Source: WYZ-LMO2 sp038731605
Lineage (GTDB): Archaea > Halobacteriota > Archaeoglobi > Archaeoglobales > Archaeoglobaceae
Direction of reading: 5' to 3'
Length of the DNA stretch: 64,000 bases
NCBI GenBank assembly: GCA_038731605.1
Contig: JAVYQP010000002.1
Span: 124,001-188,000, forward strand
The position numbers and the translations under genes were made by a program. Numbering within the stretch: the stretch's first letter is position 1; the number at the start of each line of letters is the position of its first letter. Under the pieces are notes generated by a model that saw only the letters and a program-made list of their open reading frames with translations, was not told where the DNA came from and did no database searches. Below, in pieces: positions 51,250-59,395 of the stretch.

Positions 51250-52143
51250 ATGCACATTCCCGATGGGTATTTGGATTTGACGATTGCATTGATATTCTTT
51301 GTGTTGACACTCGTAGTTCTCGGCTATTCACTGCTGAAGCTTAGACACGAAAAACTTACTTCTCTTTTCGGGATCGTTTCCGCAGCGATCTTTGCTGCAC
51401 AGATGCTGAACTGGCCGATTCCCGGCGGAACTTCGGCACACTTCGTTGGGGGTAGCCTTGCAGGAATCCTTCTTGGTCCGTTTGCTGGTTGCGTTTCTAT
51501 GGCAATCGTTCTAACGATTCAGACGCTCGTTTTCAACGACGGCGGGATAACCGCTTGGGGGGCGAACGTTTGGAACATGGCGGTCGTGAACGTCTTCGTT
51601 GGCTACTACGTTTACAAAGCGCTACAAAGATTTGGAAAAACGTTCGCATCCTTCATCGCTGGCTGGATTGGGATAACAATCGCTGCGATTTTTGCTGGCA
51701 TCGAGCTCGGGCTTTCTACGAGCTTTGCTTACGGCTTAAGCATCACAGTTCCAGTCATGGGGATCTGGCATGCGATCCTTGGGGTCATCGAAGGGATAAT
51801 AACCGCAGGTGTCGTTGGCTACATCGCAACCCGTCGCTCTGATCTGCTCGAGAAAAGAGAAGCAGGAAAGGTTCCGTTTGTGTTGATTGGGCTGATGATC
51901 GTGCTATCTCCAGTTTTCGCTTACCTCGCAGAAGAGGTTGGCTACTCTGAACCGCTCGAAAACGTGGCAGAAGTCCTTGGGCTTGAAGAAAACACGATAA
52001 ACCCTGGACTGCTACCAGATTACACGATTCCCGGACTCGATCCATACCTTGGGACGCTCTTGAGCGGTGCAATCGGTGTTTTGATAGTTCTTCTGCTTTC
52101 CTTTGCGGTGAGATATGCACGTTCTCCTCGAAAGAACGCTTAA
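51250..52143 (+). CDS. cbiM: Cobalt/nickel ECF transporter S component, CbiM with fused CbiN-like domain
   Basis: A 297-residue membrane protein. CbiM proteins begin Met-His, with His2 a metal ligand: here MHIPDGYLD, which fixes the start at ATG 51250 rather than 51235. Other ligands fit His in TSAHFVGG. Residues 1-205 are CbiM with six or seven helices. The last 90 residues carry a loop (EPLENVAEVLG, YTIPGLDPYLGT) and a final helix like the PDGLE/CbiN part, so M and N are fused. TATA-like GATTTATC about 28 bases upstream suggests a leaderless transcript. It imports cobalt or nickel with CbiQ and CbiO. Confidence 0.93.
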   Translation: MHIPDGYLDLTIALIFFVLTLVVLGYSLLKLRHEKLTSLFGIVSAAIFAAQMLNWPIPGGTSAHFVGGSLAGILLGPFAGCVSMAIVLTIQTLVFNDGGITAWGANVWNMAVVNVFVGYYVYKALQRFGKTFASFIAGWIGITIAAIFAGIELGLSTSFAYGLSITVPVMGIWHAILGVIEGIITAGVVGYIATRRSDLLEKREAGKVPFVLIGLMIVLSPVFAYLAEEVGYSEPLENVAEVLGLEENTINPGLLPDYTIPGLDPYLGTLLSGAIGVLIVLLLSFAVRYARSPRKNA

Positions 52144-52846
52144 AAACACATCCTCGTATTTTCAAAATTTTTTCATTCACGAATACAAAGCAGAGGGGCT
52201 CATCTACGAAATCGACGCAAGGGTTAAGTTCGTCTCGACGATAGTCTTCGTTCTACTCGCAGTCTCGACTTTCGAACCAATAAAACTCCTCTTCCTTCTT
52301 TTCTCTCTGCTTGCGATCCTAAAAATTCTTGGGCTTAGCCTTAAAAAGCTTTTCCAAAGGATTTGGTTGTTTGCGACGTTCTCGTTCATCGTTGTCTCGC
52401 CTTTTTTGCTTTCTAATCCGCAGTATTCTTTTCTTTTCACCCTTCGTGTCCTCATATCCCTCATCGCAGTTCAGATGCTCGTGATGAGCACGAACTTTTA
52501 CGATCTCTGCTCTGCGCTTAGATCTCTGCGTGTTCCGGAGACCTTTGTTCATGCGCTTTGGATTGCGTATCGCTACACAATTCTTCTATTCCAAGACATT
52601 ATCAACATACTGCTTGCGAGAGAGAGCAGAAGGGTAGCGAAAACGAGCCATGGGGAGATCTGGAGAAAAGGTGGCGAAGCGGTGGGACTTTTCTTTCTTC
52701 GAAGCATTGAAAGATCGGAACGATTACAGCTTGCTATGATTTCCCGGGGAGAGAGAATAGTTGCTCAGAGGGCAAAGCTCGGATTTCTTGAAATCTCTTA
52801 TATAGCGATCGTCGCATTCATAGTTTTGTGGTGGATCTCGCTGTAG
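52115..52846 (+). CDS. cbiQ: ECF transporter transmembrane protein CbiQ
   Basis: A 243-residue T component with about five helices. The coupling helices carry the Ala-Arg-Gly-type motifs: ARESRRVA and the later SRGERI (residues about 168 and 210), which contact the ATPases. The start ATG lies 29 bases inside the end of cbiM, a deep overlap; the first 24 residues of the reading frame precede the usual FIHEYKAEGLIYEIDARVK region. It transmits ATP-driven movement to CbiM. Confidence 0.92.
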   Translation: MHVLLERTLKNTSSYFQNFFIHEYKAEGLIYEIDARVKFVSTIVFVLLAVSTFEPIKLLFLLFSLLAILKILGLSLKKLFQRIWLFATFSFIVVSPFLLSNPQYSFLFTLRVLISLIAVQMLVMSTNFYDLCSALRSLRVPETFVHALWIAYRYTILLFQDIINILLARESRRVAKTSHGEIWRKGGEAVGLFFLRSIERSERLQLAMISRGERIVAQRAKLGFLEISYIAIVAFIVLWWISL

Positions 52847-53523
52847 TGGCAAAGAACGTAAGCTACCGCTACCCGGACGGAAGCTTAGGGGTGGAGAACG
52901 TTGATTTGACGATTGCAAAAGGAGAAAGAGTTGCGATAGTCGGAGAAAATGGGAGTGGGAAATCAACGCTGATTTTCCTTCTTTCGGGACTTTTAAAACC
53001 AAGTAAGGGAGAAGTTAGGGTATTGGGCTTCTCGAACAAGGAGATCGAAGAGATAAGGCGAAGAGTTGGTGTTGTCTTTCAGAACCCCGATGACTTCTTG
53101 TTCAATCCAACGGTTAGAGATGAACTGCTCTACGTTCCGAGACAGCTCAAGATGAGCGAAGAAGAAATGGAGAGAATCGTCCGAGAGTTTTCCGAGGTCT
53201 TTGGGCTGAAAGATGTGCTTCACAAACCCCCATTCAGGCTAAGTGGAGGGGAGAAAAAGAAGGTGGAGATTGCAAGTGTTCTTGTTTACAAACCAGAGGT
53301 CATTTTCCTCGACGAACCGACTGCGAACGTTGACGCTAAAACGAGGAAGGTAATCAAGGAGATCATAAAGGGCTACGAGGGCACCGTAGTCGTGGCGACG
53401 CATGAAGTAGACGTCGCAAAACTGTGCGAAAGAGTTGTGGTTATGAAAAAAGGTAGAGTTCTCGCAGACTCGAGTTTTTCTTCGATCGATAAAAGGATTC
53501 TCGAGGAAGCGGGTGTTATTTAG
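52828..53523 (+). CDS. cbiO: ECF transporter ATP-binding protein CbiO
   Basis: A 231-residue ABC ATPase. Walker A GENGSGKST (about 36-44), Q-loop VFQNPDDFLF, signature LSGGEKKKVEIA (about 130-141), Walker B VIFLDEPTANVD and the switch His in VATHEVD are all intact. It overlaps cbiQ by 19 bases and starts with GTG at 52828 (a second GTG follows). As the only ATPase gene it presumably acts as a homodimer. It converges with the metallo-hydrolase gene and overlaps its end by 8 bases. Confidence 0.94.
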   Translation: MVDLAVVAKNVSYRYPDGSLGVENVDLTIAKGERVAIVGENGSGKSTLIFLLSGLLKPSKGEVRVLGFSNKEIEEIRRRVGVVFQNPDDFLFNPTVRDELLYVPRQLKMSEEEMERIVREFSEVFGLKDVLHKPPFRLSGGEKKKVEIASVLVYKPEVIFLDEPTANVDAKTRKVIKEIIKGYEGTVVVATHEVDVAKLCERVVVMKKGRVLADSSFSSIDKRILEEAGVI

Positions 53524-54481
53524 GGTAGTATCTTATCAGATCGCCAACTTCTTTTCTGATCTCTCCCTTCAAAACCAGGTGCTCCAAGTGGGCTATCGTT
53601 TCGCCAATAGCAAACCACTTCTGCATCGTTGGCAAGTCGTCCCAGGTTTCGTAGACAAGATCCCACGTGATTTGTTGCGCAACCTCCCATGCGCTTGTAG
53701 AGCCTTTCTCGACTGCGGTTAAGGCTTCTTCAAGCCTTTTCCTGTGGTGTTCCTTAAGCTGTTCAATCCTCTTTCTGTGGCTACTGTAGAAATTCCTGTG
53801 CCCTGGTAGCGTTCTCTTTACCTCGAGCTCGTAAACTCTCTCGAGACTCCGCAAATACTCGCCGAGCGAATCCCTCATCGTTTCCCAGAACGTGATGTTT
53901 GGTGTTATGTCGAACAGAATATGATCTCCCGAGAACAGGATCTCCTTATCCGCATCGTAGAGGCAAACGTGTCCCGGTGTGTGCCCGGGTGTCGAGATGA
54001 CTTCCAAGGAAAAGTTCCCATACTCGAGAGTCTCCCCACCGTTGAGAAAGACAATTTCGCAACTGAATTCGGACGTGTATTTCACCGCAGGATGGATTTT
54101 TGTGACTTTTCTCGCTTCTTTTTCAGGAAAGCCGTTTCTGATGTAAAGCTCTACAAGTTCCTTCCAGTAATCTGGCTCGAGAACGCTTCTTATTGCGATC
54201 TCTGCGTCAACTTTGCTCATCAGCAAATTTTTTGCAATCTTCCCAGCAAGCCCAAGGTGGTCTGCGTGTAAGTGCGTTGCGAGAACGTCGATCTTTTTCA
54301 ACTCGAGTCCAAGTTCTTCCAAGCCTTTGCGCAGTTGCGAGTAGCATTCCTCCATGTTGAAGCCTGTGTCGATGACGAGCGATCTTTTTCCCACGATCAC
54401 GTATGAGTTTAGAGACTTAAGCGGATTTCTCGGCAAAGGGACTTGAATCCTATAAAGCCCATCCTCGATTTTTTCGATCAT
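53516..54481 (-). CDS. Metallo-beta-lactamase fold hydrolase
   Basis: A 321-residue MBL-fold protein with the full metal site: THLHADHLG (about residues 68-76), GHTPGHVCLY and FSGDHILFD. Later parts (PGHRNFYSSH) are like glyoxalase II-type or hydroxyacyl hydrolases with extra C-terminal helices. It is the last gene of the thiolase-abfD-maoC operon (ATGA overlap with maoC), which suggests a role as an acyl-CoA thioesterase or lactonase; that is inference. Confidence 0.85.
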   Translation of the reverse strand: MIEKIEDGLYRIQVPLPRNPLKSLNSYVIVGKRSLVIDTGFNMEECYSQLRKGLEELGLELKKIDVLATHLHADHLGLAGKIAKNLLMSKVDAEIAIRSVLEPDYWKELVELYIRNGFPEKEARKVTKIHPAVKYTSEFSCEIVFLNGGETLEYGNFSLEVISTPGHTPGHVCLYDADKEILFSGDHILFDITPNITFWETMRDSLGEYLRSLERVYELEVKRTLPGHRNFYSSHRKRIEQLKEHHRKRLEEALTAVEKGSTSAWEVAQQITWDLVYETWDDLPTMQKWFAIGETIAHLEHLVLKGEIRKEVGDLIRYYPK

Positions 54482-54909
54482 GCTCTCTTTTTTACGGCGG
54501 TTTTGAACGTTGCAACGAGGACGGTTTCGTTTCTCTGATTCACCGCTGTGATCTTGAAGGCAACGACTCCATAACTCCCCTTGTCCTCCTTCCCTTCAAC
54601 TTCAACGATCGCCCTTATTGTATCGCCTATGAACACCGGGTTCGTGAACCTGAGCTTTTCTATACCGTAGAAGGCTATTAGGCTGTCTTCGGTGAGCCTC
54701 AGCCTCGTTATCAGCCCGCTTGTAATCGTTAAAGTCAGTAAACCATGCGCAATCCTTCTTCCGAACCTCGTGCTTTTTGCGTATTCTTCGTCGACGTGTA
54801 TTCGGTTCCAGTCCCCGCTTATGCCTGCGAAGTTCACGATGTCCGCTTCCGTCACAGTTCTCGCTGAAGTCTCAAATTTCATCCCAGGCAAAAAATCTTC
54901 AAAAAACAT
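54478..54909 (-). CDS. MaoC-like (R)-specific enoyl-CoA hydratase
   Basis: A 143-residue hot-dog fold hydratase. The catalytic pair fits Asp and His in FAGISGDWNRIHVDEEYA, followed by RIAHGLLT; these mark the MaoC/PhaJ family. It would hydrate crotonyl-CoA or another enoyl-CoA to the (R)-3-hydroxyacyl-CoA. It lies 5 bases after the 4-hydroxybutyryl-CoA dehydratase gene, whose product is crotonyl-CoA, so the two reactions are consecutive. Confidence 0.9.
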   Translation of the reverse strand: MFFEDFLPGMKFETSARTVTEADIVNFAGISGDWNRIHVDEEYAKSTRFGRRIAHGLLTLTITSGLITRLRLTEDSLIAFYGIEKLRFTNPVFIGDTIRAIVEVEGKEDKGSYGVVAFKITAVNQRNETVLVATFKTAVKKRA

Positions 54910-54914
54910 AGAGA

Positions 54915-56342
54915 TCAGTCTTTAATGCCTACGAGATACTTTGCAATCTTCTTCTTCTCCTCGAAGTCGTAAGTGCGCCAGATTGCGATATCCTCCATCA
55001 CGGGTGAGCCACCGCCGTGAACGCCTGCGACAGCCATAACTCCGCCGAGAGAACTGCAGAGGATATTCGAAATTCCGAATAGACAACGATAAACGTTCTC
55101 TGACGGAACGTCGCTTCTCCTCTTTATGTATTTGTCTATCAGTGGCTTTATCTCTGGGTTCAGGTAATCTTCGCCGAAAGGCAAGCAAGCGGGTAAACCG
55201 CCAGCCAACTCTGCGAGGATTTGGAGCTCGTGGTAGTAGTTAAGCCCTGCATGCCTTCTGCCTACGTTTGCATAGACTTCGTTTGGAATGAAGGTTCCAG
55301 CGGGTGTTTTGATTCCCTTCACAGCAGAAGCGATTCCAGCTGCGAAGACGAGCTCGGCAACGCTCGCAAGTTCGACGAGCTTCTCCCTTATGTTGTGTCT
55401 ATCGTAGACGTTGTTGTATTCCGCTATCAACGCTCCGAAACCCATTATCACGTCTGTGCTTGCAGGTTTGCAACCGGTGTAGCTGTGCCTGTGGAAGAGG
55501 GCGAAGAGGTAGGCGGCGAGTGTTGCATACTTATTTTCACCGCAAAGGAAGACACGATCCCATGGGACGAAGACGTCGTCGAAGATTATCATGTTCTCGT
55601 CATCACCGATCTCGCCTTGGGGCATCTCCAAGCCCTTCGGAGCCCTAAGCTGGCTCGTTCTTGCTACGATCTTCACACCATCCGCATCGGCTGGAATTGC
55701 GAAGGCAACGCTGTAATCCTTGTCTTTCTCCGTCATTGCCCTCGTCGGGACGACGATTATCTCATCTGCAACGCTCGCCATCGTTATGCAGTTCTTTGCT
55801 CCCCTGACAACGATTCCGTCGCTTCTTTTTTCGACAATGCGCACATACATGTCCGGGTCATCTTGCTCATGCGGTCTTTTGCTTCTATCTCCCTTTACAT
55901 CGGTTTGCGCACACGCAGCGACGAGATCGCGATTTTGGAACTCTTTCAGGTATTCTAAGAATCTCTTGTGGTAGTCCGTTCCGTGTTCTGCATCTGCTGC
56001 GAACGTTGCAACGCTAAGACCATTTATTGCATCGCAACCCATGCAACGCTGGATACAACCGCCAACGATCCTACAAAGCTTTCTCGTCATCAACTGCTTT
56101 GCCATCAGATCCTCTGCAGACTGATTCACATGCGTGAACCTGTTTATCTTCTTTCCCGTTAGATGCGAAGTTGTTACAAGCAGATCCTTGTATTCTGGGT
56201 GATCCACGAGATCGAAAGTTTTTGAGATTATGTTTATACCTCCTCTCAGCATCGGATCGTCTCTTTTCACTTTTTTGCCAGCTACATAGATGTTGGGCTT
56301 CATTTTGAATAGATCTTGCCTGTATTCCTCAGAAGTCCTCAT
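54915..56342 (-). CDS. abfD: 4-hydroxybutyryl-CoA dehydratase (4-hydroxyphenylacetate 3-hydroxylase family)
   Basis: A 475-residue FAD enzyme of the HpaB/AbfD family. Ligands of the radical [4Fe-4S] cluster are conserved: Cys96 and Cys100 (GGCIQRC, C-x3-C) and His284 with Cys291 (HRHSYTGC, H-x6-C), the pattern of Cys99, Cys103, His292 and Cys299 of the Clostridium aminobutyricum enzyme. Oxygen-using hydroxylases of the family lack this cluster. It dehydrates 4-hydroxybutyryl-CoA to crotonyl-CoA. It follows the thiolase gene by one base in the same operon. Confidence 0.9.
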   Translation of the reverse strand: MRTSEEYRQDLFKMKPNIYVAGKKVKRDDPMLRGGINIISKTFDLVDHPEYKDLLVTTSHLTGKKINRFTHVNQSAEDLMAKQLMTRKLCRIVGGCIQRCMGCDAINGLSVATFAADAEHGTDYHKRFLEYLKEFQNRDLVAACAQTDVKGDRSKRPHEQDDPDMYVRIVEKRSDGIVVRGAKNCITMASVADEIIVVPTRAMTEKDKDYSVAFAIPADADGVKIVARTSQLRAPKGLEMPQGEIGDDENMIIFDDVFVPWDRVFLCGENKYATLAAYLFALFHRHSYTGCKPASTDVIMGFGALIAEYNNVYDRHNIREKLVELASVAELVFAAGIASAVKGIKTPAGTFIPNEVYANVGRRHAGLNYYHELQILAELAGGLPACLPFGEDYLNPEIKPLIDKYIKRRSDVPSENVYRCLFGISNILCSSLGGVMAVAGVHGGGSPVMEDIAIWRTYDFEEKKKIAKYLVGIKD

Positions 56343-56343
56343 A

Positions 56344-57543
56344 TCACACCCTCTCTATTATGCACGCAGCTCCTTGTCCGCCACCGACGCAAGCAGTCGC
56401 TAAACCGTAGTCGCCACCCTTTTCCTGTAGGATCCTTGAAAGTGTCCCGATTAGCCTTGCACCGCTCGCAGCGAGTGGATGACCAATTGCGATCGCTCCA
56501 CCCTTAACGTTAACTCTCTCAGCCTCAATTCCAAGCTCTTTTATTGCGTAAAGCGGAACAATTGCGAACGCTTCGTTTATCTCCCAGTAGTCGATGTCGC
56601 TGACCTTCAAGCCAGCCTTCTGCAGAGCCATTTTGCTCGCAGGCACAGGTCCTTTGCCCATCACGTTCGGCGGAACTCCAGCGTAGCCAAAGGACTTGAA
56701 CTTCGCAATCGGCTCGACTCCAAGCTCTTTCATCTTTTCTTTGCTCATCAACACAACTGCGCTTGCGCCAGCGTTCAATGGTGAGGAATTTCCGGCGGTT
56801 ATAACTCCGTTTGGCTTGAAAGCTGGTGGGAGCTTTTCAACCGCTTCAAGCGTAGTCTCAGGTCTTATGCTTTGGTCTCTGTCAACAACTATTTTTCTCC
56901 CATCTGCCTGTGGAGCCTCAATAGGAAGGATTTCACCCTTGAAGTAACCCTCTTCTAAGGCTTTTGCTGCGAGTTTGTGACTTCTCACGCCCCACTCGTC
57001 CATGTCCCTCTTAGTCATCCCGAACTTCTCCTTCGCCTCCTCAAAGAGCTTTTCTGCGGTTAAACCCATTACAAATCCGACACGCATGTCGTATTCCTTG
57101 TATTCCTCGCTTAGAAACTTCTCGTTTCTTGCGACGTAGGGATTATCTGCGCCCATAGGCACACGCGTCATGTGCTCGTATCCGCCTGCGATGACAACGT
57201 CTGCGACTCCGCTTGCGATCTCAAGATAAGCATACATTGTTGTGATTATCGATGATGCGCACTGCATGTCCATAAGTGTTGTCGAAACTTCGACGGGATA
57301 CTTCGCAAGCAGAACTGGCGACTTACCGCCATAAGCCCAGTTTTCCCAGACCGGAAAAGCACAGCCAACGAGAACTCGGTTTACATCGCTCTTTTTGATC
57401 CCGACTTTCTCAGGCAATTTGTCAAGAACCATTGCCATCAGTTCGTCGCCACGGATTTGGTGGAATACATCTCTCTGCGGTTCTTTCGGACGACTCCTTG
57501 AAAAAGGAGTTCTGAGAAATCCGACCAAATACACTTCCCTCAT
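56344..57543 (-). CDS. Thiolase (acetyl-CoA C-acetyltransferase family)
   Basis: A 399-residue thiolase with both catalytic cysteines and the His: the nucleophile in MDMQCASSI (about Cys95), His in AIGHPLAASGARL (about 355) and the base Cys in TACVGGGQGAA (about 385). Degradative thiolases cleave acetoacetyl-CoA or longer 3-ketoacyl-CoA to acetyl-CoA. It heads an operon with abfD, maoC and an MBL hydrolase, so acetoacetyl-CoA is a likely substrate. BRE/TATA-like CGAAAGGTTTAAAAG (about 57577-57591) lies upstream. Confidence 0.94.
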   Translation of the reverse strand: MREVYLVGFLRTPFSRSRPKEPQRDVFHQIRGDELMAMVLDKLPEKVGIKKSDVNRVLVGCAFPVWENWAYGGKSPVLLAKYPVEVSTTLMDMQCASSIITTMYAYLEIASGVADVVIAGGYEHMTRVPMGADNPYVARNEKFLSEEYKEYDMRVGFVMGLTAEKLFEEAKEKFGMTKRDMDEWGVRSHKLAAKALEEGYFKGEILPIEAPQADGRKIVVDRDQSIRPETTLEAVEKLPPAFKPNGVITAGNSSPLNAGASAVVLMSKEKMKELGVEPIAKFKSFGYAGVPPNVMGKGPVPASKMALQKAGLKVSDIDYWEINEAFAIVPLYAIKELGIEAERVNVKGGAIAIGHPLAASGARLIGTLSRILQEKGGDYGLATACVGGGQGAACIIERV

Positions 57544-57729
57544 TCAACCATCCCCGTTCTATGATGTTTTTTCAGAACTTTTAAACCTTTCGCTGTTTGC
57601 GCATAAATTCGAAAAAGCAAGTGTAAAAGAACGTTGTGAAGCTCGAAAAATTTCGTGAAATTAGAATCAAAAAAACAGTTACAAAGCGCAAAAGCGAAAA
57701 AATTTTTCTGCTCAAGAGAAATTAAAAAC

Positions 57730-58062
57730 ATGATCGAGAGATACGAGTTTGGAAAGATCGTGGTGAATGGCAGAACTTACACTTCAGATCTCTTGATTTT
57801 CGATGAAAGAGTCAGAGAGAACTGGTGGAGAAAAGAGGGGCACAAGCTAAGCCTCGAAGACCTGAGAGAAGTTTTAGAGTTCAAGCCGGAGATTTTAATC
57901 GTAGGCACAGGCTACAACGGAAGAATGGTGGTTCCAGAGGAGGTAAAAAGGTTCCTTGAGGGGAAGGGGATCAAGACTATTGCGCTTCCAACGCAGGAAG
58001 CGGTGAAGGTTTTCAACGAAACGAAGGCTAAGAAAGTCGGTGCATTTCATCTCACGTGCTAA
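57730..58062 (+). CDS. MTH938-like (DUF498) domain protein
   Basis: A 110-residue protein of the Mth938 (DUF498/DUF598) family. Typical parts are IERYEFGKIVVNGRTYTSDL, WWRKEGHKLSLEDL and ILIVGTGYNGRMVVPEEV, then TKKVGAFHLTC-like end (KKVGAFHLTC). The family has a conserved fold; no enzymatic activity is firmly known, although members sit near respiratory or methanogenesis genes in other genomes. I start at ATG 57730, about 25 bases after an A/T-rich TATA-like run; the frame is open from 57655 but that part is promoter-like. Confidence 0.85.
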   Translation: MIERYEFGKIVVNGRTYTSDLLIFDERVRENWWRKEGHKLSLEDLREVLEFKPEILIVGTGYNGRMVVPEEVKRFLEGKGIKTIALPTQEAVKVFNETKAKKVGAFHLTC

Positions 58063-58111
58063 GTAGGAAAAGTTAAAATACAATAGGCTATGCAGTTCAT
58101 CGGGGATTGAA

Positions 58112-58399
58112 ATGAGTTGGAAGTCCCATGGCTTCAGATTCAAGTCAGGCAGAAAGCTGAAAAAGAAGGTAAGGGAGAAGGGCTTAAAGCTCAGGAAATT
58201 CCTTCAGGAGTTCAGCATAGGGCAAAGAGTCGTCATAGATATCGAGCCCGCTTCACAGAAGGGCATGCCGCATCCGAGGTATCACGGAAGGAGTGGAATC
58301 GTAGTAGGGCAGAGAGGGAGAGCTTACCTTGTGCAAATAAGAGATGGGAGTAAGATAAAGACCTTAATCTCTCGCCCGGAGCACCTTAGGGCTGTTTAA
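58112..58399 (+). CDS. rpl21e: Ribosomal protein L21e
   Basis: A 95-residue basic protein, the full length of archaeal L21e. Characteristic segments are SHGFRFKSGRKLKKKVREKG, IDIEPASQKGMPHPRYHGR and the closing LISRPEHLRAV. It belongs to the large ribosomal subunit. A GGGGATTGA site precedes the ATG. It is followed after 9 bases by rpoF, the usual archaeal arrangement. Confidence 0.97.
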   Translation: MSWKSHGFRFKSGRKLKKKVREKGLKLRKFLQEFSIGQRVVIDIEPASQKGMPHPRYHGRSGIVVGQRGRAYLVQIRDGSKIKTLISRPEHLRAV

Positions 58400-58408
58400 G
58401 GTGGGGAG

Positions 58409-58756
58409 ATGTTTAAGGAAGTCAAGAGTTTTGAATACATCACGATCTCCGAGGCGAGAGAGATAATGGAAAAGATAGCAAAGCAGAGGCAGGAAAATGC
58501 AGAATTGTTGTTTGAAACGAGAAGAGCACTTAGACATCTTAGGAATTTTTCAAAACTAAGCGCCGAAAAGGCTAAGAAGCTTGTTGAGGAGTTGATGCAA
58601 CTCCCGCAAGTTGGAAGAAAAGACTTAGCAGTAAAAATCGCAGACATAATGCCAAGGGTTGCAGATGAAGTGAGAGTGATCTACGCAAAAGAGAGAACGC
58701 TGACGAATGAGGAGATTGAGCAAATCTTAGAAATCGTGAACCGCTACCGAGAGTAG
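58409..58756 (+). CDS. rpoF: DNA-directed RNA polymerase subunit F (Rpb4)
   Basis: A 115-residue Rpo4/RpoF. The helical protein has EYITISEAREIMEKIAKQRQ near the N-terminus and the conserved C-terminal HRDC-like region (VRVIYAKERTLTNEEIEQILEI). With RpoE it forms the stalk of archaeal RNA polymerase. The position after rpl21e and before DUF655 supports the call. GGTGGGGAG precedes the ATG. Confidence 0.95.
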   Translation: MFKEVKSFEYITISEAREIMEKIAKQRQENAELLFETRRALRHLRNFSKLSAEKAKKLVEELMQLPQVGRKDLAVKIADIMPRVADEVRVIYAKERTLTNEEIEQILEIVNRYRE

Positions 58757-58804
58757 GGAAAATTATTAATATTGGCAGATGCATTTTTGATGTGATCGGT
58801 CGCT

Positions 58805-59395
58805 ATGGATAGGACAAAAGAGTTTGAAAAACCGAGCAAAACAGAAAAATACGAGGACTACGCCTACGTTCTCGACTTTCTTCCCTATGGGCACGTAGAC
58901 GATAAAAGACCGATCCACAAAAGGGAACCTTTAGCTCAAGTAGTTGGGGAAAGGTATTTCACGCTCCTCGAGTTGAGTGTTAAGAAGGACAAAAATCCGC
59001 TCGTGATGGACAGGTTATACATAGGAAAAGGGGAAAGGGATGTTGTGAACAGGATAAAGAGGAAGTTAACCTACGAAGATCTAACGCCAGCTGCGAAGAG
59101 AGAGCTCCCTTTTGTTGTGGAACAAATTGTCAAGCTTAGGGAGAACGAGTTTGTTGAGTTTTTTAACAAAGCAGAGCCAATAACGACGAAGATGCACCAA
59201 CTCGAACTCCTTCCGGGAGTGGGGAAAAAGACGATGTGGGCTATCATTGAAGAGAGGAAAAAAGAGCCGTTCAAGAGTTTTGAGGACATTGCGAAGAGGA
59301 TAAAAGGGGTTCAGCCTTTGAAGCTGATCGTGGGCAGGGTAATCTACGAGCTCCAGAATCCAAGCGCAAAATACAAGGTCTTTGTAGAAGTTTAG
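58805..59395 (+). CDS. DUF655 family RNA-binding protein
   Basis: A 196-residue archaeal DUF655 protein. The N-terminal half has YAYVLDFLPYGHVDD and VVGERYFTLLEL (S1-like/OB part); the C-terminal half has a helix-hairpin-helix (LELLPGVGKKTMWAIIEERKK). It is conserved beside rpl21e and rpoF, and in many archaea the 16S rRNA dimethyltransferase gene ksgA follows; here a potassium channel gene on the other strand ends there instead. Its role is presumed to be in RNA metabolism. Confidence 0.9.
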   Translation: MDRTKEFEKPSKTEKYEDYAYVLDFLPYGHVDDKRPIHKREPLAQVVGERYFTLLELSVKKDKNPLVMDRLYIGKGERDVVNRIKRKLTYEDLTPAAKRELPFVVEQIVKLRENEFVEFFNKAEPITTKMHQLELLPGVGKKTMWAIIEERKKEPFKSFEDIAKRIKGVQPLKLIVGRVIYELQNPSAKYKVFVEV

